This document shows, piece after piece, positions 1 to 9,025 of a stretch of 64,000 nt of DNA. Both the position numbers and the translations under genes were made by a program. Position 1 is the stretch's first letter. Each line of letters starts with the position of its first letter. Where the stretch lies: contig NZ_JABASU010000003.1 in the NCBI RefSeq assembly GCF_016107555.1, positions 1 through 64,000 on the forward strand, in the 5' to 3' direction. This stretch comes from Psychrobacter celer (GTDB lineage: Bacteria; Pseudomonadota; Gammaproteobacteria; Pseudomonadales; Moraxellaceae). The notes beneath the pieces were generated by a model. It saw only the letters and a program-made list of their open reading frames with translations, had not been told where the DNA came from and ran no database searches.

Positions 1-33
1 TACTAACCAGTTTCCCCATAACTTGCTCTCTAT

Positions 34-58
34 ATTATAGATATAATCTATCTATAAT
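34..58. repeat. AT-rich perfect inverted repeat
   Basis: Arms attatagat and atctataat are separated by 7 bases, just beyond the stop of the CobW-type gene. It could be a weak terminator stem or an operator for a gene outside the window. There is no T-run beyond a short AT-rich stretch, so the role is undecided. Confidence 0.35.
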
Positions 59-87
59 AGTAATAAATAGGTAGGTTTGTATATGTT

Positions 88-1344
88 TTATTTAACTGTT
101 TGCAACCCTAGTGCCACGACCATTGCCATAAGCTGACGATCATAGATTTGCCAGTCGATAGCGACAGGCGTATGGTCAGCGCCATCATTGCTGCCATTGT
201 CAGTACCTTGCAAAATGACCTCCAAGCGGCTATCGCTCTGCGCACCGACTGTACGGGTAGTTAGGCTATCAGGCGTGAAGTTCAGCTGCAACCAACCATC
301 CGAGGTGTATACCACGCCTTTGATGCGTTGCCAGTTTGGTAGCCTCAGCAGCCAACTTTGTAAGGTATCTGCGGGCAGCACATAATGCGCTGGCAGTCGC
401 CAACCGGCCAAGAGCAGGTCTTGCTGTGTCTCGTGATAACGATAAGGCAGCTCGTTATCGGTATTATTCTGGGCGCTACTGCCAGCCAAGGTAGTAGCGC
501 CCAACGCAGAGACGGCAGAAGTGTTACCCTGCAATGGCATGCGAAGTGCTGATTTGGCCAATGGCCCAAGCGCAACCTTGTGCTGACGGTTTAAGACCTG
601 ACTGGGCTTGGTCAACTGCTCGCGTAGCATGGCGATATAGGCTGACAGCGCGTCATTTTTGTCACTGCTGCCATTGCTGCTGTTATCGGGATTATCGCTA
701 TGATCGCTGTCATGACTAACAGCCGCAGCAGGCTCATGTGCCGCCCAAATGATAATAGCGTGCGGATTCAGTGTGGCTATCCATGCTTGTAACGCTTGTA
801 TTTCGTCGGCGCTTAGATGGTCGCAACGATTGATAATCAGTGCATCGGCCTCTTGCACATGCACCGCAAAGCCCTCATGCTCACGATATTTGGCTTGCTG
901 CCATTGTTTGGCATTTAAGACGGTGAGTACCGCTTGCATCTGTAGGGCAGTTTGCCAATGTGGCTCGCTCAGCTGCTGGACGAGCTCGCGAGGGTGAGCC
1001 AGTCCGGTCGGCTCGATGAGCAAACGCTGCGGCTTGTGCTCACTGAGTAGGCGGCTGATGGCGATTTGTAAGGGTCGCTGACTGGTACAGCAAATACAGC
1101 CGCCGCTGACCTCTCGTACCGCGATCGTCTCTTGCGCCGCCTGCCACCAATCAGCACCTTTTAGCAGCGTACCATCAATACCGATACGACCAAACTCATT
1201 GATTAAGAGCGCCCAGCGCTGCTCGGTCGGTTTGGTAGTCAGTAAGTGATTGATGAGGGTCGTCTTGCCAGCACCCAAAAACCCTGTCACTAAGGTACAG
1301 GGTATGTTTTGAAAAATAATTGGGTTTTTCACAGGTATGCTCAT
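88..1344 (-). CDS. CobW/YjiA-family GTP-binding protein (metal chaperone type)
   Basis: This is a G3E-family P-loop GTPase. With the chosen ATG the Walker A GFLGAGKTT is at about residues 21-29 and the family's metal-binding motif GCICC at about 82-86, followed by a CobW-C domain in the last 100 or so residues. Family members pass zinc or other metals to client proteins, or insert cobalt in cobalamin synthesis; no cobalamin gene is nearby, so a zinc or general metallochaperone role is likelier. A linker near residue 205-225 is rich in Asp, Ser, Asn and His and may bind metal or simply be flexible. It follows ompR on the same strand with a gap of about 67 bases, so co-transcription is plausible. 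Starts are uncertain: two adjacent ATGs (1347 and 1344) and an upstream GTG at 1377, none with a strong ribosome site. Confidence 0.85.
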   Translation of the reverse strand: MSIPVKNPIIFQNIPCTLVTGFLGAGKTTLINHLLTTKPTEQRWALLINEFGRIGIDGTLLKGADWWQAAQETIAVREVSGGCICCTSQRPLQIAISRLLSEHKPQRLLIEPTGLAHPRELVQQLSEPHWQTALQMQAVLTVLNAKQWQQAKYREHEGFAVHVQEADALIINRCDHLSADEIQALQAWIATLNPHAIIIWAAHEPAAAVSHDSDHSDNPDNSSNGSSDKNDALSAYIAMLREQLTKPSQVLNRQHKVALGPLAKSALRMPLQGNTSAVSALGATTLAGSSAQNNTDNELPYRYHETQQDLLLAGWRLPAHYVLPADTLQSWLLRLPNWQRIKGVVYTSDGWLQLNFTPDSLTTRTVGAQSDSRLEVILQGTDNGSNDGADHTPVAIDWQIYDRQLMAMVVALGLQTVK

Positions 1345-1411
1345 CATATTGGCACGTGTTTGTGAGTAACCAAACACGGCCTATATTAAAAGGAATTAGA
1401 TCAGTCAAAAG

Positions 1412-2170
1412 CTATTCACTCTTGGCGGTTTCGGCTTCTGCCTCATCTGGTACAAACACATAACCCACGCCCCATACCGTCTGGATATAGCGCGCTTGTG
1501 ACGGATTGTCCTCAATCAAGCGGCGCAGGCGTGAGACCTGTACATCAATAGAGCGCTCCATCGCCCCCCATTCACGGCCCCGCGCCAAATTCATAAGCTT
1601 GTCACGAGTCAATGGCTCGCGCGGGTGTTGCACCAAAGCTTTTAGGACGGAAAACTCGCCTGTCGTCAAAGTCACGACATTGCCGTCGCGTTTGAGCGTA
1701 CGCGTTGATAAATCAAGCGTCCATGGTCCAAACTCTACCACTTCTAGCTGATGGCTTGGTGCACCCGGCAGCTCACGGTTTTGACGACGCAGTACCGCTT
1801 TGATACGTGCCAGCAGCTCTTTTGGGTTAAAGGGTTTTGGTAAGTAGTCATCAGCGCCTGCTTCGAGGCCAGCGATACGATCAGCGTCGCCGCCTTTGGC
1901 GGTGAGCATGATGATAGGGATGTCGGCATTGTCTTCACGCAAGCGCTTACAGATACTAATGCCGTCCTCACCAGGAAGCATCAAATCAAGCACCACCAAC
2001 GAAAACAACTCGCGCTGCATCAGCTTATCCATCTGACTGGCATCATGGGCGGTGCGCACGACAAAACCATCGTCTTCTAAAAAGCGCTGCAACAAAGAGC
2101 GCAGGCGGGCATCGTCATCGACGACCAAAATACGCTGAGTCAAAGTATCTGGGCTATTATTATCTGTCAT
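1412..2170 (-). CDS. ompR: OmpR-type two-component response regulator
   Basis: Receiver domain at residues 13-125 with acidic pocket D18-D20, phospho-acceptor D62 in LDLMLPGEDG and the conserved K112 in LPKPF. A C-terminal winged-helix Trans_Reg_C domain follows (about 150-245), ending GVGYVF. Length (252) and sequence fit OmpR rather than PhoB or KdpE. The ribosome site is AGAGGATG, 7 bases before the ATG. The gene is divergent from tex, as in the E. coli ompR region, but the expected envZ sensor kinase gene does not follow it; a CobW-type GTPase does. The partner kinase must lie elsewhere or be absent. It is expected to control porin and osmolarity-linked genes, by family knowledge only. 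Confidence 0.9.
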   Translation of the reverse strand: MTDNNSPDTLTQRILVVDDDARLRSLLQRFLEDDGFVVRTAHDASQMDKLMQRELFSLVVLDLMLPGEDGISICKRLREDNADIPIIMLTAKGGDADRIAGLEAGADDYLPKPFNPKELLARIKAVLRRQNRELPGAPSHQLEVVEFGPWTLDLSTRTLKRDGNVVTLTTGEFSVLKALVQHPREPLTRDKLMNLARGREWGAMERSIDVQVSRLRRLIEDNPSQARYIQTVWGVGYVFVPDEAEAETAKSE

Positions 2171-2331
2171 ACAGGCATCCTCTTATAAAAATTATTATGA
2201 ACATTCATTATCGGTGTTACGCATAAATTGCGCTAAGCAACACCCTTATCATTATTTGCTCTGTGATTAAAAACTGTCTAAAAAATTATCTAAAAAACTA
2301 TCTAACAACAAAGTTCCCTCTTAATATGCCT

Positions 2332-2411
2332 TATAGTCAATCCAATATAAAAACACCGTTTCTTTGAGTGACTTGATAGCTATATATCTGATTTATTTGG
2401 GTTCGACTATA
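2332..2411. mobile_element. Palindromic MITE-like element, short form
   Basis: Begins tatagtcaatccaatataa and ends with the reverse complement of tatagtcgaacccaaataaa, giving roughly 20-base imperfect terminal inverted repeats around a 40-base core. The same TATAG(T/C)CGA ends recur near 6681, 8195, 20452, 45574, 48602, 54680 and 60057. It has no coding capacity, so mobility would need a transposase supplied elsewhere (inference). Confidence 0.6.
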
Positions 2412-2686
2412 GCTTTCTAAATATAGAAGCACACAAGGTTATGTAGCGGCGGTAAGCGATACAAAATAGTCAGACTTAAAGATTCACGCTGCAAGACACC
2501 ACCAAACAGCGCCGCTGATACTTTAGTGTATAAGATTGCACCAGCAATTGCATCACCCATCAGGATAAATGCTGTATGCGTTTGTTTAACAACGCCGAAA
2601 CAGAAAGGATAAAAGGCGATATCGGCCATAAAATATAGGCAAAAGCGCAAAAAGATAAAAAGGATTTTTATTCATGCAGCTTTTGC

Positions 2687-2692
2687 TATAAT
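2687..2692 (+). promoter_or_regulatory. Extended -10 promoter of tex
   Basis: TGCTATAAT gives a perfect -10 (TATAAT) with the TGn extension, 34 bases before the tex start. No good -35 is seen at 16-18 bases upstream, which is usual for extended -10 promoters. Confidence 0.55.
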
Positions 2693-2725
2693 GCAAAACT
2701 ACATTTCTCAACGATTGATACGTAT

Positions 2726-5248
2726 ATGAGTAGCACTGATACCTTAACGCCATCTCAAACCCAGACAAATACACAGGTTTTGGATGCAACCACACACGCG
2801 AATATTCACGACAAGCTTGCTCGCGCGCTTGGCATTAAGACTGCTCAAGTCAATGCGTTTGTTAAACTTTATGATGAAGGCGCGACAGTTCCGTTTATCG
2901 CCCGTTACCGTAAAGAAAAGACGCAAAATCTTGACGATGCACAGCTGCGAGCGCTAGAAAAATCGCTCAACTATGAGCGTGACATGGCCAGCCGCCGCCT
3001 CAAGATCACTGAACTGCTCAGCACGCAAGGCAACTTGACAGATGAGCTGCAGGCGCGCATTGACAATGCGACATCGAAACTTGAGCTAGAAGACATCTAT
3101 CTGCCATACCGTCCGCGCCGCCGCTCTCCTGCGGCCAAAGCCCGCGCCGCCGGTTTGGATGTACCGGCACAAGCGCTGTTGACCCAAGAGATTACCCCAA
3201 CTGATGCATTGGCAGATTATGAGGCGCCAGCCAGTATCTCTGATGACAAGGGTAATGAGATAGAGGTCGACTTTGGTGATCTAGACAAACAACTGGCGGG
3301 CGTACAAGCCATCATCGTTGATGAATGGACGCAAGCGCTGGATTTGCTTGATAACTTGCGTAATGGCTTTGCAAAGACAGCGAGCATCGTATCGACTGTC
3401 GCCAGTGACGAAAAACGCGAAGTGGGCGAAAAATTCAAAGACTACTTTGAGCACAGTGAGAGCCTAGCGCGCCTGCCCAATCATCGCCTGCTTGCGATGC
3501 TGCGTGGCCGCCAAGAAAACGTCTTGGGCCTAAAGATTGATGGCGAAGACGCTCCCTTTATCGAAAAAATCATCAGTCATTTTGATATCGATGCCAAAGC
3601 GCCTGCTGCCCGTCGTGAGTTTTTGCAGGCGGCGGCGACCAGTCTCTGGAAGGATAAATGGCGCCCGCATATCGAGCATCGTTTATTGACCGAAAAACGT
3701 CTGACCGCTGAGGCCGATGCAATTGAAGTGTTTGCCAGTAACTTACAGCATCTACTCATGGCTGCACCTGCTGGCCGCAAGGTGATTTTGGGTGTCGATC
3801 CAGGTATTCGTCACGGCGTGAAGATGGCAGTTGTCGATGCCCAAGGTCATGTCATGTTAGATAATAAAGACAAGCCTGTGGTGGCGACTGTCTATCCGTT
3901 TGCTCCTGATAATAAGATGGATGAAGCCAAAAAAATCATCGATGAGTTATTAAGCACTTATAGGGTTGATTTGGTGGCTATCGGTAATGGTACGGCCAGC
4001 CGCGAAACCGATGCGATGATCAAAGAGATTTTGGCCGCCAACGCTGAATTAAAAGCCAAAGCCGTGATCGTCAATGAATCAGGCGCGTCTGTTTATTCTG
4101 CCAGTGAGCTTGCCAGTGATGAGCTTGCTAATTTAGATGTCTCGGTACGCGGTGCGGTTTCTATCGCCCGTCGCTTGCAAGATCCGCTATCTGAACTGGT
4201 CAAAGTCGATCCAAAAGCCATTGGCGTGGGTCAATATCAGCACGATGTCAACCAAAACCAATTGGCCGACAGCCTTGATAAAGTCACGCAAGATAGTGTG
4301 AACGCGGTTGGTGTTGATGTGAATACCGCCAGTCCTGCTATTTTGGCGCATATCGCTGGTCTAAACAAAAACGTCGCTCAGCAAATCGTGACTTACCGCA
4401 AAGAGCACGGCGCTTTTGATAGCCGTGAAGCCCTCAAAAACGTGCCACGCCTCGGGGTCAAGACCTTTGAGCAAGCGGCAGGGTTTTTGCGTATCCACGG
4501 TGGCAGCAACCCGCTGGATGCGACAGGCGTTCATCCAGAGAGCTACGCGCTGGTTGATAGCTTGCTGGCGCAAACCGGTAAAGCATTGCCAGAGGTGCTG
4601 GGTAATGATGGTGTATTAAATAGCATTGATACCACAGCACTGGCGGCCAATGACGACAATGTCAGTGTAAAAGCCATCATTGAAGAGCTAGCAAAACCTG
4701 CGCGCGATCCACGCCCTGAGTTTAAGACCGCTAACTTCCGTGAAGACGTCAATAGCATTAAAGACTTAAGCGAAGGCATGCAGCTAGAAGGCGTGGTGAC
4801 CAACGTCACCGCCTTTGGGTGTTTTGTGGATGTCGGTGTGCATCAAGACGGGCTGGTACATATCTCGCAGATGGCCAATGATTTTGTCGCTGATCCGATG
4901 AACCGTGTCAAACCAGGCGATATCGTCTCGGTACGTGTCATCTCCATTGATGAAAAACGTGGCCGTATTGGCTTTAGCATGAAGCCTGAAGCAGAAAAAT
5001 CAGCGCGGCCAGCCGCCAAGCCTGCGACCCGCAATACTGGTGGTGATGAAAAAGCGAGCCGCCCGCGCAGCAATCGTCCAAACAACAAGCGCCCAGCGGA
5101 TAAGCGTGCAACAAAACCGCGTGACCATCGTCAAGCTAATGACAGTGCCTCTAACCGCAGCAAGGCTCAAAAAGCCGACGCACCAGCTAAAATGGGGACT
5201 TTGGGCGCACTGCTACAAGAAGCCGGCGTGACCAAAAGCAAAAAATAA
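2726..5248 (+). CDS. tex: Tex family RNA-binding transcription accessory protein
   Basis: 840 residues, slightly longer than the usual 770-790. Domains in order: N-terminal helical Tex region; YqgF/RuvC-like fold beginning at ILGVDPGIRHG (about 355); helix-hairpin-helix pair (about 500-570, with NTASPAILAHIAG); and an S1 RNA-binding domain (about 690-760, GCFVDVGVHQDGLVHIS). The last 80 residues are a basic, low-complexity Arg/Lys/Ala/Asn tail ending in a short conserved-looking MGTLGALLQEAG segment. Tex binds nucleic acids in the cytoplasm and affects transcription and virulence genes in other bacteria; its exact reaction is not settled. An isolated gene with its own promoter and a strong terminator. 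Confidence 0.95.
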   Translation: MSSTDTLTPSQTQTNTQVLDATTHANIHDKLARALGIKTAQVNAFVKLYDEGATVPFIARYRKEKTQNLDDAQLRALEKSLNYERDMASRRLKITELLSTQGNLTDELQARIDNATSKLELEDIYLPYRPRRRSPAAKARAAGLDVPAQALLTQEITPTDALADYEAPASISDDKGNEIEVDFGDLDKQLAGVQAIIVDEWTQALDLLDNLRNGFAKTASIVSTVASDEKREVGEKFKDYFEHSESLARLPNHRLLAMLRGRQENVLGLKIDGEDAPFIEKIISHFDIDAKAPAARREFLQAAATSLWKDKWRPHIEHRLLTEKRLTAEADAIEVFASNLQHLLMAAPAGRKVILGVDPGIRHGVKMAVVDAQGHVMLDNKDKPVVATVYPFAPDNKMDEAKKIIDELLSTYRVDLVAIGNGTASRETDAMIKEILAANAELKAKAVIVNESGASVYSASELASDELANLDVSVRGAVSIARRLQDPLSELVKVDPKAIGVGQYQHDVNQNQLADSLDKVTQDSVNAVGVDVNTASPAILAHIAGLNKNVAQQIVTYRKEHGAFDSREALKNVPRLGVKTFEQAAGFLRIHGGSNPLDATGVHPESYALVDSLLAQTGKALPEVLGNDGVLNSIDTTALAANDDNVSVKAIIEELAKPARDPRPEFKTANFREDVNSIKDLSEGMQLEGVVTNVTAFGCFVDVGVHQDGLVHISQMANDFVADPMNRVKPGDIVSVRVISIDEKRGRIGFSMKPEAEKSARPAAKPATRNTGGDEKASRPRSNRPNNKRPADKRATKPRDHRQANDSASNRSKAQKADAPAKMGTLGALLQEAGVTKSKK

Positions 5249-5270
5249 TCAGTATTATAAAAAATAGAAA

Positions 5271-5297
5271 AAGGCAGCCATTGGGCTGCCTTTTTTG
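5271..5297 (+). terminator. Rho-independent terminator of tex
   Basis: Stem ggcagcc/ggctgcc with a 4-base loop, flanked by A's and followed by six T's, 22 bases after the tex stop. Confidence 0.9.
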
Positions 5298-5419
5298 TAT
5301 CATACGCTTGTATCAATTGTGCCTTACTAGGCAAAATACTATCTGTGTTTATGCTGTTTGTTAGCGACGCTATAATTGAGGCGCTGCTATTATCGAGACG
5401 CTATTATTGCGCCCAAATC

Positions 5420-5932
5420 TTAGCGTGCGATAGCGATACGGCGATTTTCTTTAAACTCGACATCCGCAGGCTGCGTTGCGAGTAGCTCACCACGCTTGTC
5501 TTTTTTCTTTTCTTGTAATGTGATTTCTGTGTTGGCAGCTTCTTCGTCGGTTGCGCCTTCACCTGCCAATAGTGGCTGATAGTTTGCATCACTGTGCTGC
5601 ATGTTGAGTGCTGGTGCAGGCTGCTCGGTTTGCGCAGGTTGCATGCCAGCCGCTGCCATTGCATCATTTTCTTCCTCAGTAGCTTCGTTAGTCGCCACCT
5701 TCATGGCTGCTGCATCTGTGATAGCAACTGCCTCTTCACTTTCTACAGCGCCAGGTTGAGTGGCCAGTAACTCACCATCTGGGCCTTCGACTTCAGCTTG
5801 TAAGGTATTGTCTGCGGGTTCGGCCAGTTTATCCGCTGGGGTCACCTCTGCTGTGTTGACTGGGGCTGCCATCGCCATGGTTGGTAAGATAAGCGTCGCA
5901 CCCATAAGTAGTGATAAAGCCGTGTTTTTCAT
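5420..5932 (-). CDS. Secreted acidic Ala/Glu-rich protein of unknown function
   Basis: I do not recognise a family. The ATG at 5932 has a ribosome site (GGAG) and starts a clear Sec signal peptide, MKNTALSLLMGATLILPTMA, with probable cleavage after AMA near residue 22. The mature 148 residues are strongly acidic and rich in Ala, Glu and Thr, with no cysteine, so the protein is probably periplasmic and largely disordered. The segment GELLATQP occurs twice, near residues 52 and 148, each followed by a similar V-E-x-E/K-E stretch, a hint of an internal duplication. The final residues (RRIAIAR) are basic. A remnant gene of similar composition lies upstream on the same strand. Confidence 0.6.
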   Translation of the reverse strand: MKNTALSLLMGATLILPTMAMAAPVNTAEVTPADKLAEPADNTLQAEVEGPDGELLATQPGAVESEEAVAITDAAAMKVATNEATEEENDAMAAAGMQPAQTEQPAPALNMQHSDANYQPLLAGEGATDEEAANTEITLQEKKKDKRGELLATQPADVEFKENRRIAIAR

Positions 5933-6240
5933 AATAAAACTCCAAAATATAATAAGATGATTATGTACAAAACCACAAATCCGCGCATAAGATGGTGAAC
6001 TTTTAGTCACTACCTTATGTGCTGATACGATCTTGTTATTATTCCCAAACGCAAAATACCAGCTCTAGGGCCGGTATTTCAGTAGTAAAGTCATTAAGGT
6101 TCTAACAGCTTGGTGTTTTCTTGTGACATTATGAAACGTTGGTAATACATTTGCGACAATATCTATCCCAGCTTGTCTTTGGTTGTCTTCGTTTTTTGGC
6201 GCTTTGAGCGCGTATTTAAAACAGGTTATATGCCAATCCT
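5933..6240. other. Intergenic gap
   Basis: 308 bases between two minus-strand small genes. A weak stem aaatacc/ggtattt (6054-6079) is present without a T-run. Nothing else was recognised. Confidence 0.5.
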
Positions 6241-6642
6241 TTATTCATTTACCTCTTTTGTTATCTGAGGTATCTCGTCAGCATCAGGAACGCGAACCAC
6301 AGGGAAGGTTTGGTTGATTTCTGTGTTATCAAGGACGTCAGCATCGGCCTCTGCGCCCACAATCACAGCGCGATTGGCACTATCTTCGATGGCGATTGCC
6401 GTGCCTTGAGTGGTATTGACGCGTTTGATTTGATCGTCTGGAGCGATAATGACTTCTTTGACGCTGTACTTGGCTGGACGTATCACACGCGTTGTTTCGA
6501 CGACGACAGGCTCTACGCTGCGCGCTTCAGTGACCGCAATTTGTGCCTCTGGGGCAGGGGGTTCACTGACGAGTTGTATTTATTAACAGCCGCCCAGATT
6601 TGTCATCTAATGTTTCACTACATTTTCTAAAATTTTTGCCAT
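6241..6642 (-). pseudogene. Probable decayed small lipoprotein gene
   Basis: A frame opens at ATG 6642 behind AAGGTG and reads MAKILENVVKH, then TAG, then MTNLGGC, then TAA TAA, then 112 open codons to the stop at 6241, all in one frame. LGGC resembles a lipobox cysteine about 19 codons from the first ATG, and the following residues (VSEPPAPEAQIAVTEA) look like a mature lipoprotein linker. The simplest reading is an exported lipoprotein whose signal region has been broken by stops. The alternative is a functional 81-residue cytosolic protein starting at GTG 6486 (GTGATACGTCCAGCC), but that start has no good ribosome site. The mature sequence is acidic, Val/Ile-rich and not recognised. Confidence 0.45.
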
Positions 6643-6680
6643 AAAAAACCGCACCTTATAAATAAGACACGGTCAGAGAC

Positions 6681-6745
6681 TATAGTCGATCTGCTATAAA
6701 ATAAGTACAGTACGACTGGGATGAATGTGATGCAGTCCCTCATCT
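6681..6745. repeat. Partial copy of the TATAG-ended element
   Basis: Starts tatagtcgat and continues to a segment tacgactgggatgaatgtga followed by tgcag, matching one end and part of the core of the copies near 8195 and 20452. The other end is not found, so this is probably a relic. Confidence 0.4.
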
Positions 6746-6761
6746 ACCCATGATAATAATG

Positions 6762-8048
6762 TTAGGCATCGACTACTTCAAAACGAAGGCCGGCATGCTC
6801 CTCAAGGCGAGCGATAAGCTTATCGCCCATCGCGGCGGCTGGCGTCCAAAATCCACCGGCCACATCGTCTTTGCTGATATCTTGTGCCAAGCAAAGAGCG
6901 GCCTGTGCCAACATACGCGAAGTGCTGCCGTAACCTGGGTCTTTATCGCCGGTGACTTTGGTATTGATGGTCTGGTTGCCAGTGGTTTGACCAAACAGAC
7001 GAATATCGAAGTAGCCGTTTTCTTGCTCTTCTTTAGAAGGGCCAGAGCCTGACTTGGGCAGCACATGCTTAGATAGTAGCTCACGGCTGGGTTTGATCAT
7101 CATCGCTGTGGCAAATCCAAATAAGCCTGCGCTCATCGCATGGCTCGATAGTTGACCTTTGACGCCATCCTTCATCCACATCGCTTCATCATATTTAAAC
7201 TGACGCCCGTACTCATAGCCGAGCAGTTGGTTGGTGCGATGGACGATACGGGTGTTGATACTGGCCATGACAAAGGGCGCAAGCCAGCGTTTGTGCTCGC
7301 TGTCGTATTTTGGTTTACTGATGTTGTCTTGGCGTACGTTTGGCGCGTCTTTATCATCGTTTAGCAAATAAGGGTTGGCCACTTGCTTGCGGCGCGATTT
7401 GTCTTCTCCGACTTCTTCAAATATCGTTGCCATTGAGGCAATAGTGCCGCCAGAAAGCCCACCTTTTGCCGCCTTGACACGCATATGAATGACATCGCAT
7501 GTCTCACCAAATCTCTCTTCGGCTTGCTTTTGAGTAAAATAAACCCCCAAATCTGAAGGAATAGAATCAAACCCACAGGAGTTGACAATACGAGCGCCAC
7601 TTTGCTTTGCCATCTCCTGATATTTATCCATCATGTCTTTGATAAAGATGGCTTCACCGGTCAGATCGACGTAATCGGTGCCATTTTCTGCACAAGACTT
7701 GATCAATGGTTCGCCGTACTTGAGGTAGGGGCCGACGGTTGAGATGATGACTTGGGTTTGTTTGGTCATCGCATCGAGGCTGGCGGCGTCGTTACTATTG
7801 GCAATGATGGTGTCGACTTTGCTGGCAAGTTTGGACTGCAAGTCGTTTAGCTTTGCTTCATCACGGCCGGCGATGGCCCATGTGACATTAGAGCCGTCTT
7901 TGTTTTTGGCATTTGACAAAAAATGGGTCAAATAATGAGCGGTGATTTGCCCGACAAAACTGGTCGCCCCATAGAGCACGACCGCATAAGGTCGTTTTTC
8001 AGTGTTGTTTGCAGCGGTGTGATTGGTCGTATCCGTATTGGTATCCAT
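6762..8048 (-). CDS. Saccharopine dehydrogenase-like NAD(P)-binding oxidoreductase
   Basis: 428 residues from the ATG at 8048, which has a good ribosome site (AGGAAGAGAG). The N-terminus carries a Rossmann fold (VVLYGATSFVGQITAHYL, about residues 22-39), and the DxTGE-type segment YVDLTGEAIF (about 125-135) and NSCGFDSIPSDLG (about 156-168) are typical of the saccharopine-dehydrogenase-like/trans-acting enoyl reductase group. Members of this group rarely make saccharopine; in actinobacteria relatives reduce lipid intermediates. No lysine or polyketide genes lie alongside, so the substrate is unknown. The gene stands alone on the minus strand. Confidence 0.8.
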   Translation of the reverse strand: MDTNTDTTNHTAANNTEKRPYAVVLYGATSFVGQITAHYLTHFLSNAKNKDGSNVTWAIAGRDEAKLNDLQSKLASKVDTIIANSNDAASLDAMTKQTQVIISTVGPYLKYGEPLIKSCAENGTDYVDLTGEAIFIKDMMDKYQEMAKQSGARIVNSCGFDSIPSDLGVYFTQKQAEERFGETCDVIHMRVKAAKGGLSGGTIASMATIFEEVGEDKSRRKQVANPYLLNDDKDAPNVRQDNISKPKYDSEHKRWLAPFVMASINTRIVHRTNQLLGYEYGRQFKYDEAMWMKDGVKGQLSSHAMSAGLFGFATAMMIKPSRELLSKHVLPKSGSGPSKEEQENGYFDIRLFGQTTGNQTINTKVTGDKDPGYGSTSRMLAQAALCLAQDISKDDVAGGFWTPAAAMGDKLIARLEEHAGLRFEVVDA

Positions 8049-8717
8049 AACTCTCTTCCTTATATGAATGGTTGTTTTTAGCGGCTCGTTCATTATCGTA
8101 GCTACCATCATCATAGCAACTTTTGCTCAATGATTATCTGGTCAAGTGCAGTACTGGCAGTCATTTTATGGTTGGGTTGCGACAGTCAGTTCCCTATAGC
8201 CGATGCCCTCTAAAAAGAATATAGCGCTACTGGGATGCTATTTTTAAACGTAGGTTGCGCAGCCTCTGGGAGGGCAGCACACAAGTAAAATTTATACCAG
8301 TAGCGCGTTTAAGCTTATATAACAGTTTTATTTTCAATTGATTATATAAAAATGTGAGAGCAAGGCTGATGACTAGGGCGTGTCCTTCATACTGCGCCTA
8401 GCTGCTTTTTAGTGGGTCACTATGAGGGGTTATAACAGATTTAATGGACAAAAAAAGCGTGACTTATAAAACACCAACTGTCGCTACACACAATCTTCAT
8501 AAATAAAAACAAGATTTGGCGAGTATTAAGATTTGCTACAAAGGTTACATAATCCACCGATATTATTACCAAAATGAACGTTGTCTGGCGACAAATGTTG
8601 CTAATCTATGGTCGTAAGTCGTTGTAATAGGTATAAAAAAACAACAATTAATGAGTATGAGAAGGGATAGCAGACAGATCTGCGATCTGGTTTTGATGAG
8701 CATTCAAGGAGAAGATT
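8049..8717. other. Divergent intergenic region
   Basis: 669 bases between the divergent oxidoreductase gene and the DUF1328 gene. It contains the 152-base element at 8195-8346; the remainder (8347-8717) is AT-rich and shows no gene. Confidence 0.6.
8195..8346. mobile_element. Palindromic MITE-like element, long form (core orientation A)
   Basis: Left end tatagccgatgccctctaaa; right end the reverse complement of tataatcaattgaaaataaa. Inside, gcgctactgg (8224-8233) and ccagtagcgc (8297-8306) form an inverted repeat around a 63-base core that reads ttgcgcagcctct then caagtaaaatttata. The copy at 20452 has the same flanks in the same orientation but the core reversed. Confidence 0.65.
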
Positions 8718-8873
8718 ATGTTTCGCTGGGCTATTATTTTTGCCGTTATCGCATTGTTAGCAAGTTTCTTGGGCTTCGGCGGTGTCGCAGGCTTATCAGC
8801 AAACTTTGCGTATATTTTATTGGCATTGGCGGTGATTTTATTTATCGTCGCATTTGTAAGCCGCCGTATGTAG
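8718..8873 (+). CDS. DUF1328 small membrane protein (YtjA type)
   Basis: A 51-residue protein, [20 protein letters not shown] continuing to FVSRRM. It has two hydrophobic helices (about 4-22 and 29-47) around a Gly-rich turn [10 protein letters not shown], which is the DUF1328 signature. Ribosome site AAGGAG 7 bases before the ATG, and a strong terminator follows. It is an inner-membrane protein of unknown role; relatives are often expressed in stress or stationary phase. Short enough to be missed by automatic callers. Confidence 0.88.
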
Positions 8874-8960
8874 TCGGCAGTTAAGCAGCTAAGATGTTTA
8901 ACTATTTTAAATATGCAGGTAAGTTTAAATATACAGGCAAGATACTTGAGTATATTTGGT

Positions 8961-8996
8961 AAAAAAAGTCCTCGATTTGAATCGAGGACTTTTTTT
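8961..8996. terminator. Bidirectional terminator
   Basis: Perfect 16-base arms (A7 gtcctcgat / atcgaggac T7) with loop ttga, between the convergent DUF1328 and phhB genes; it serves both strands. Confidence 0.95.
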
Positions 8997-9025
8997 GGCT
9001 GCTGTGTTTGTCTACCAGATAGCGC

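Larger units (their letters stand above)
2171..2725. other. Divergent intergenic region ompR/tex
   Basis: This 555-base AT-rich gap between two divergent genes holds the 80-base palindromic element at 2332-2411 and the tex promoter near 2687. A small open frame at 2417-2650 (minus) has no ribosome site or recognisable product and is not called. Confidence 0.7.

Noticed and set aside
2417-2650. Small minus-strand open frame upstream of tex
   Set aside because: No ribosome site, no recognisable product; lies in the AT-rich intergenic region.
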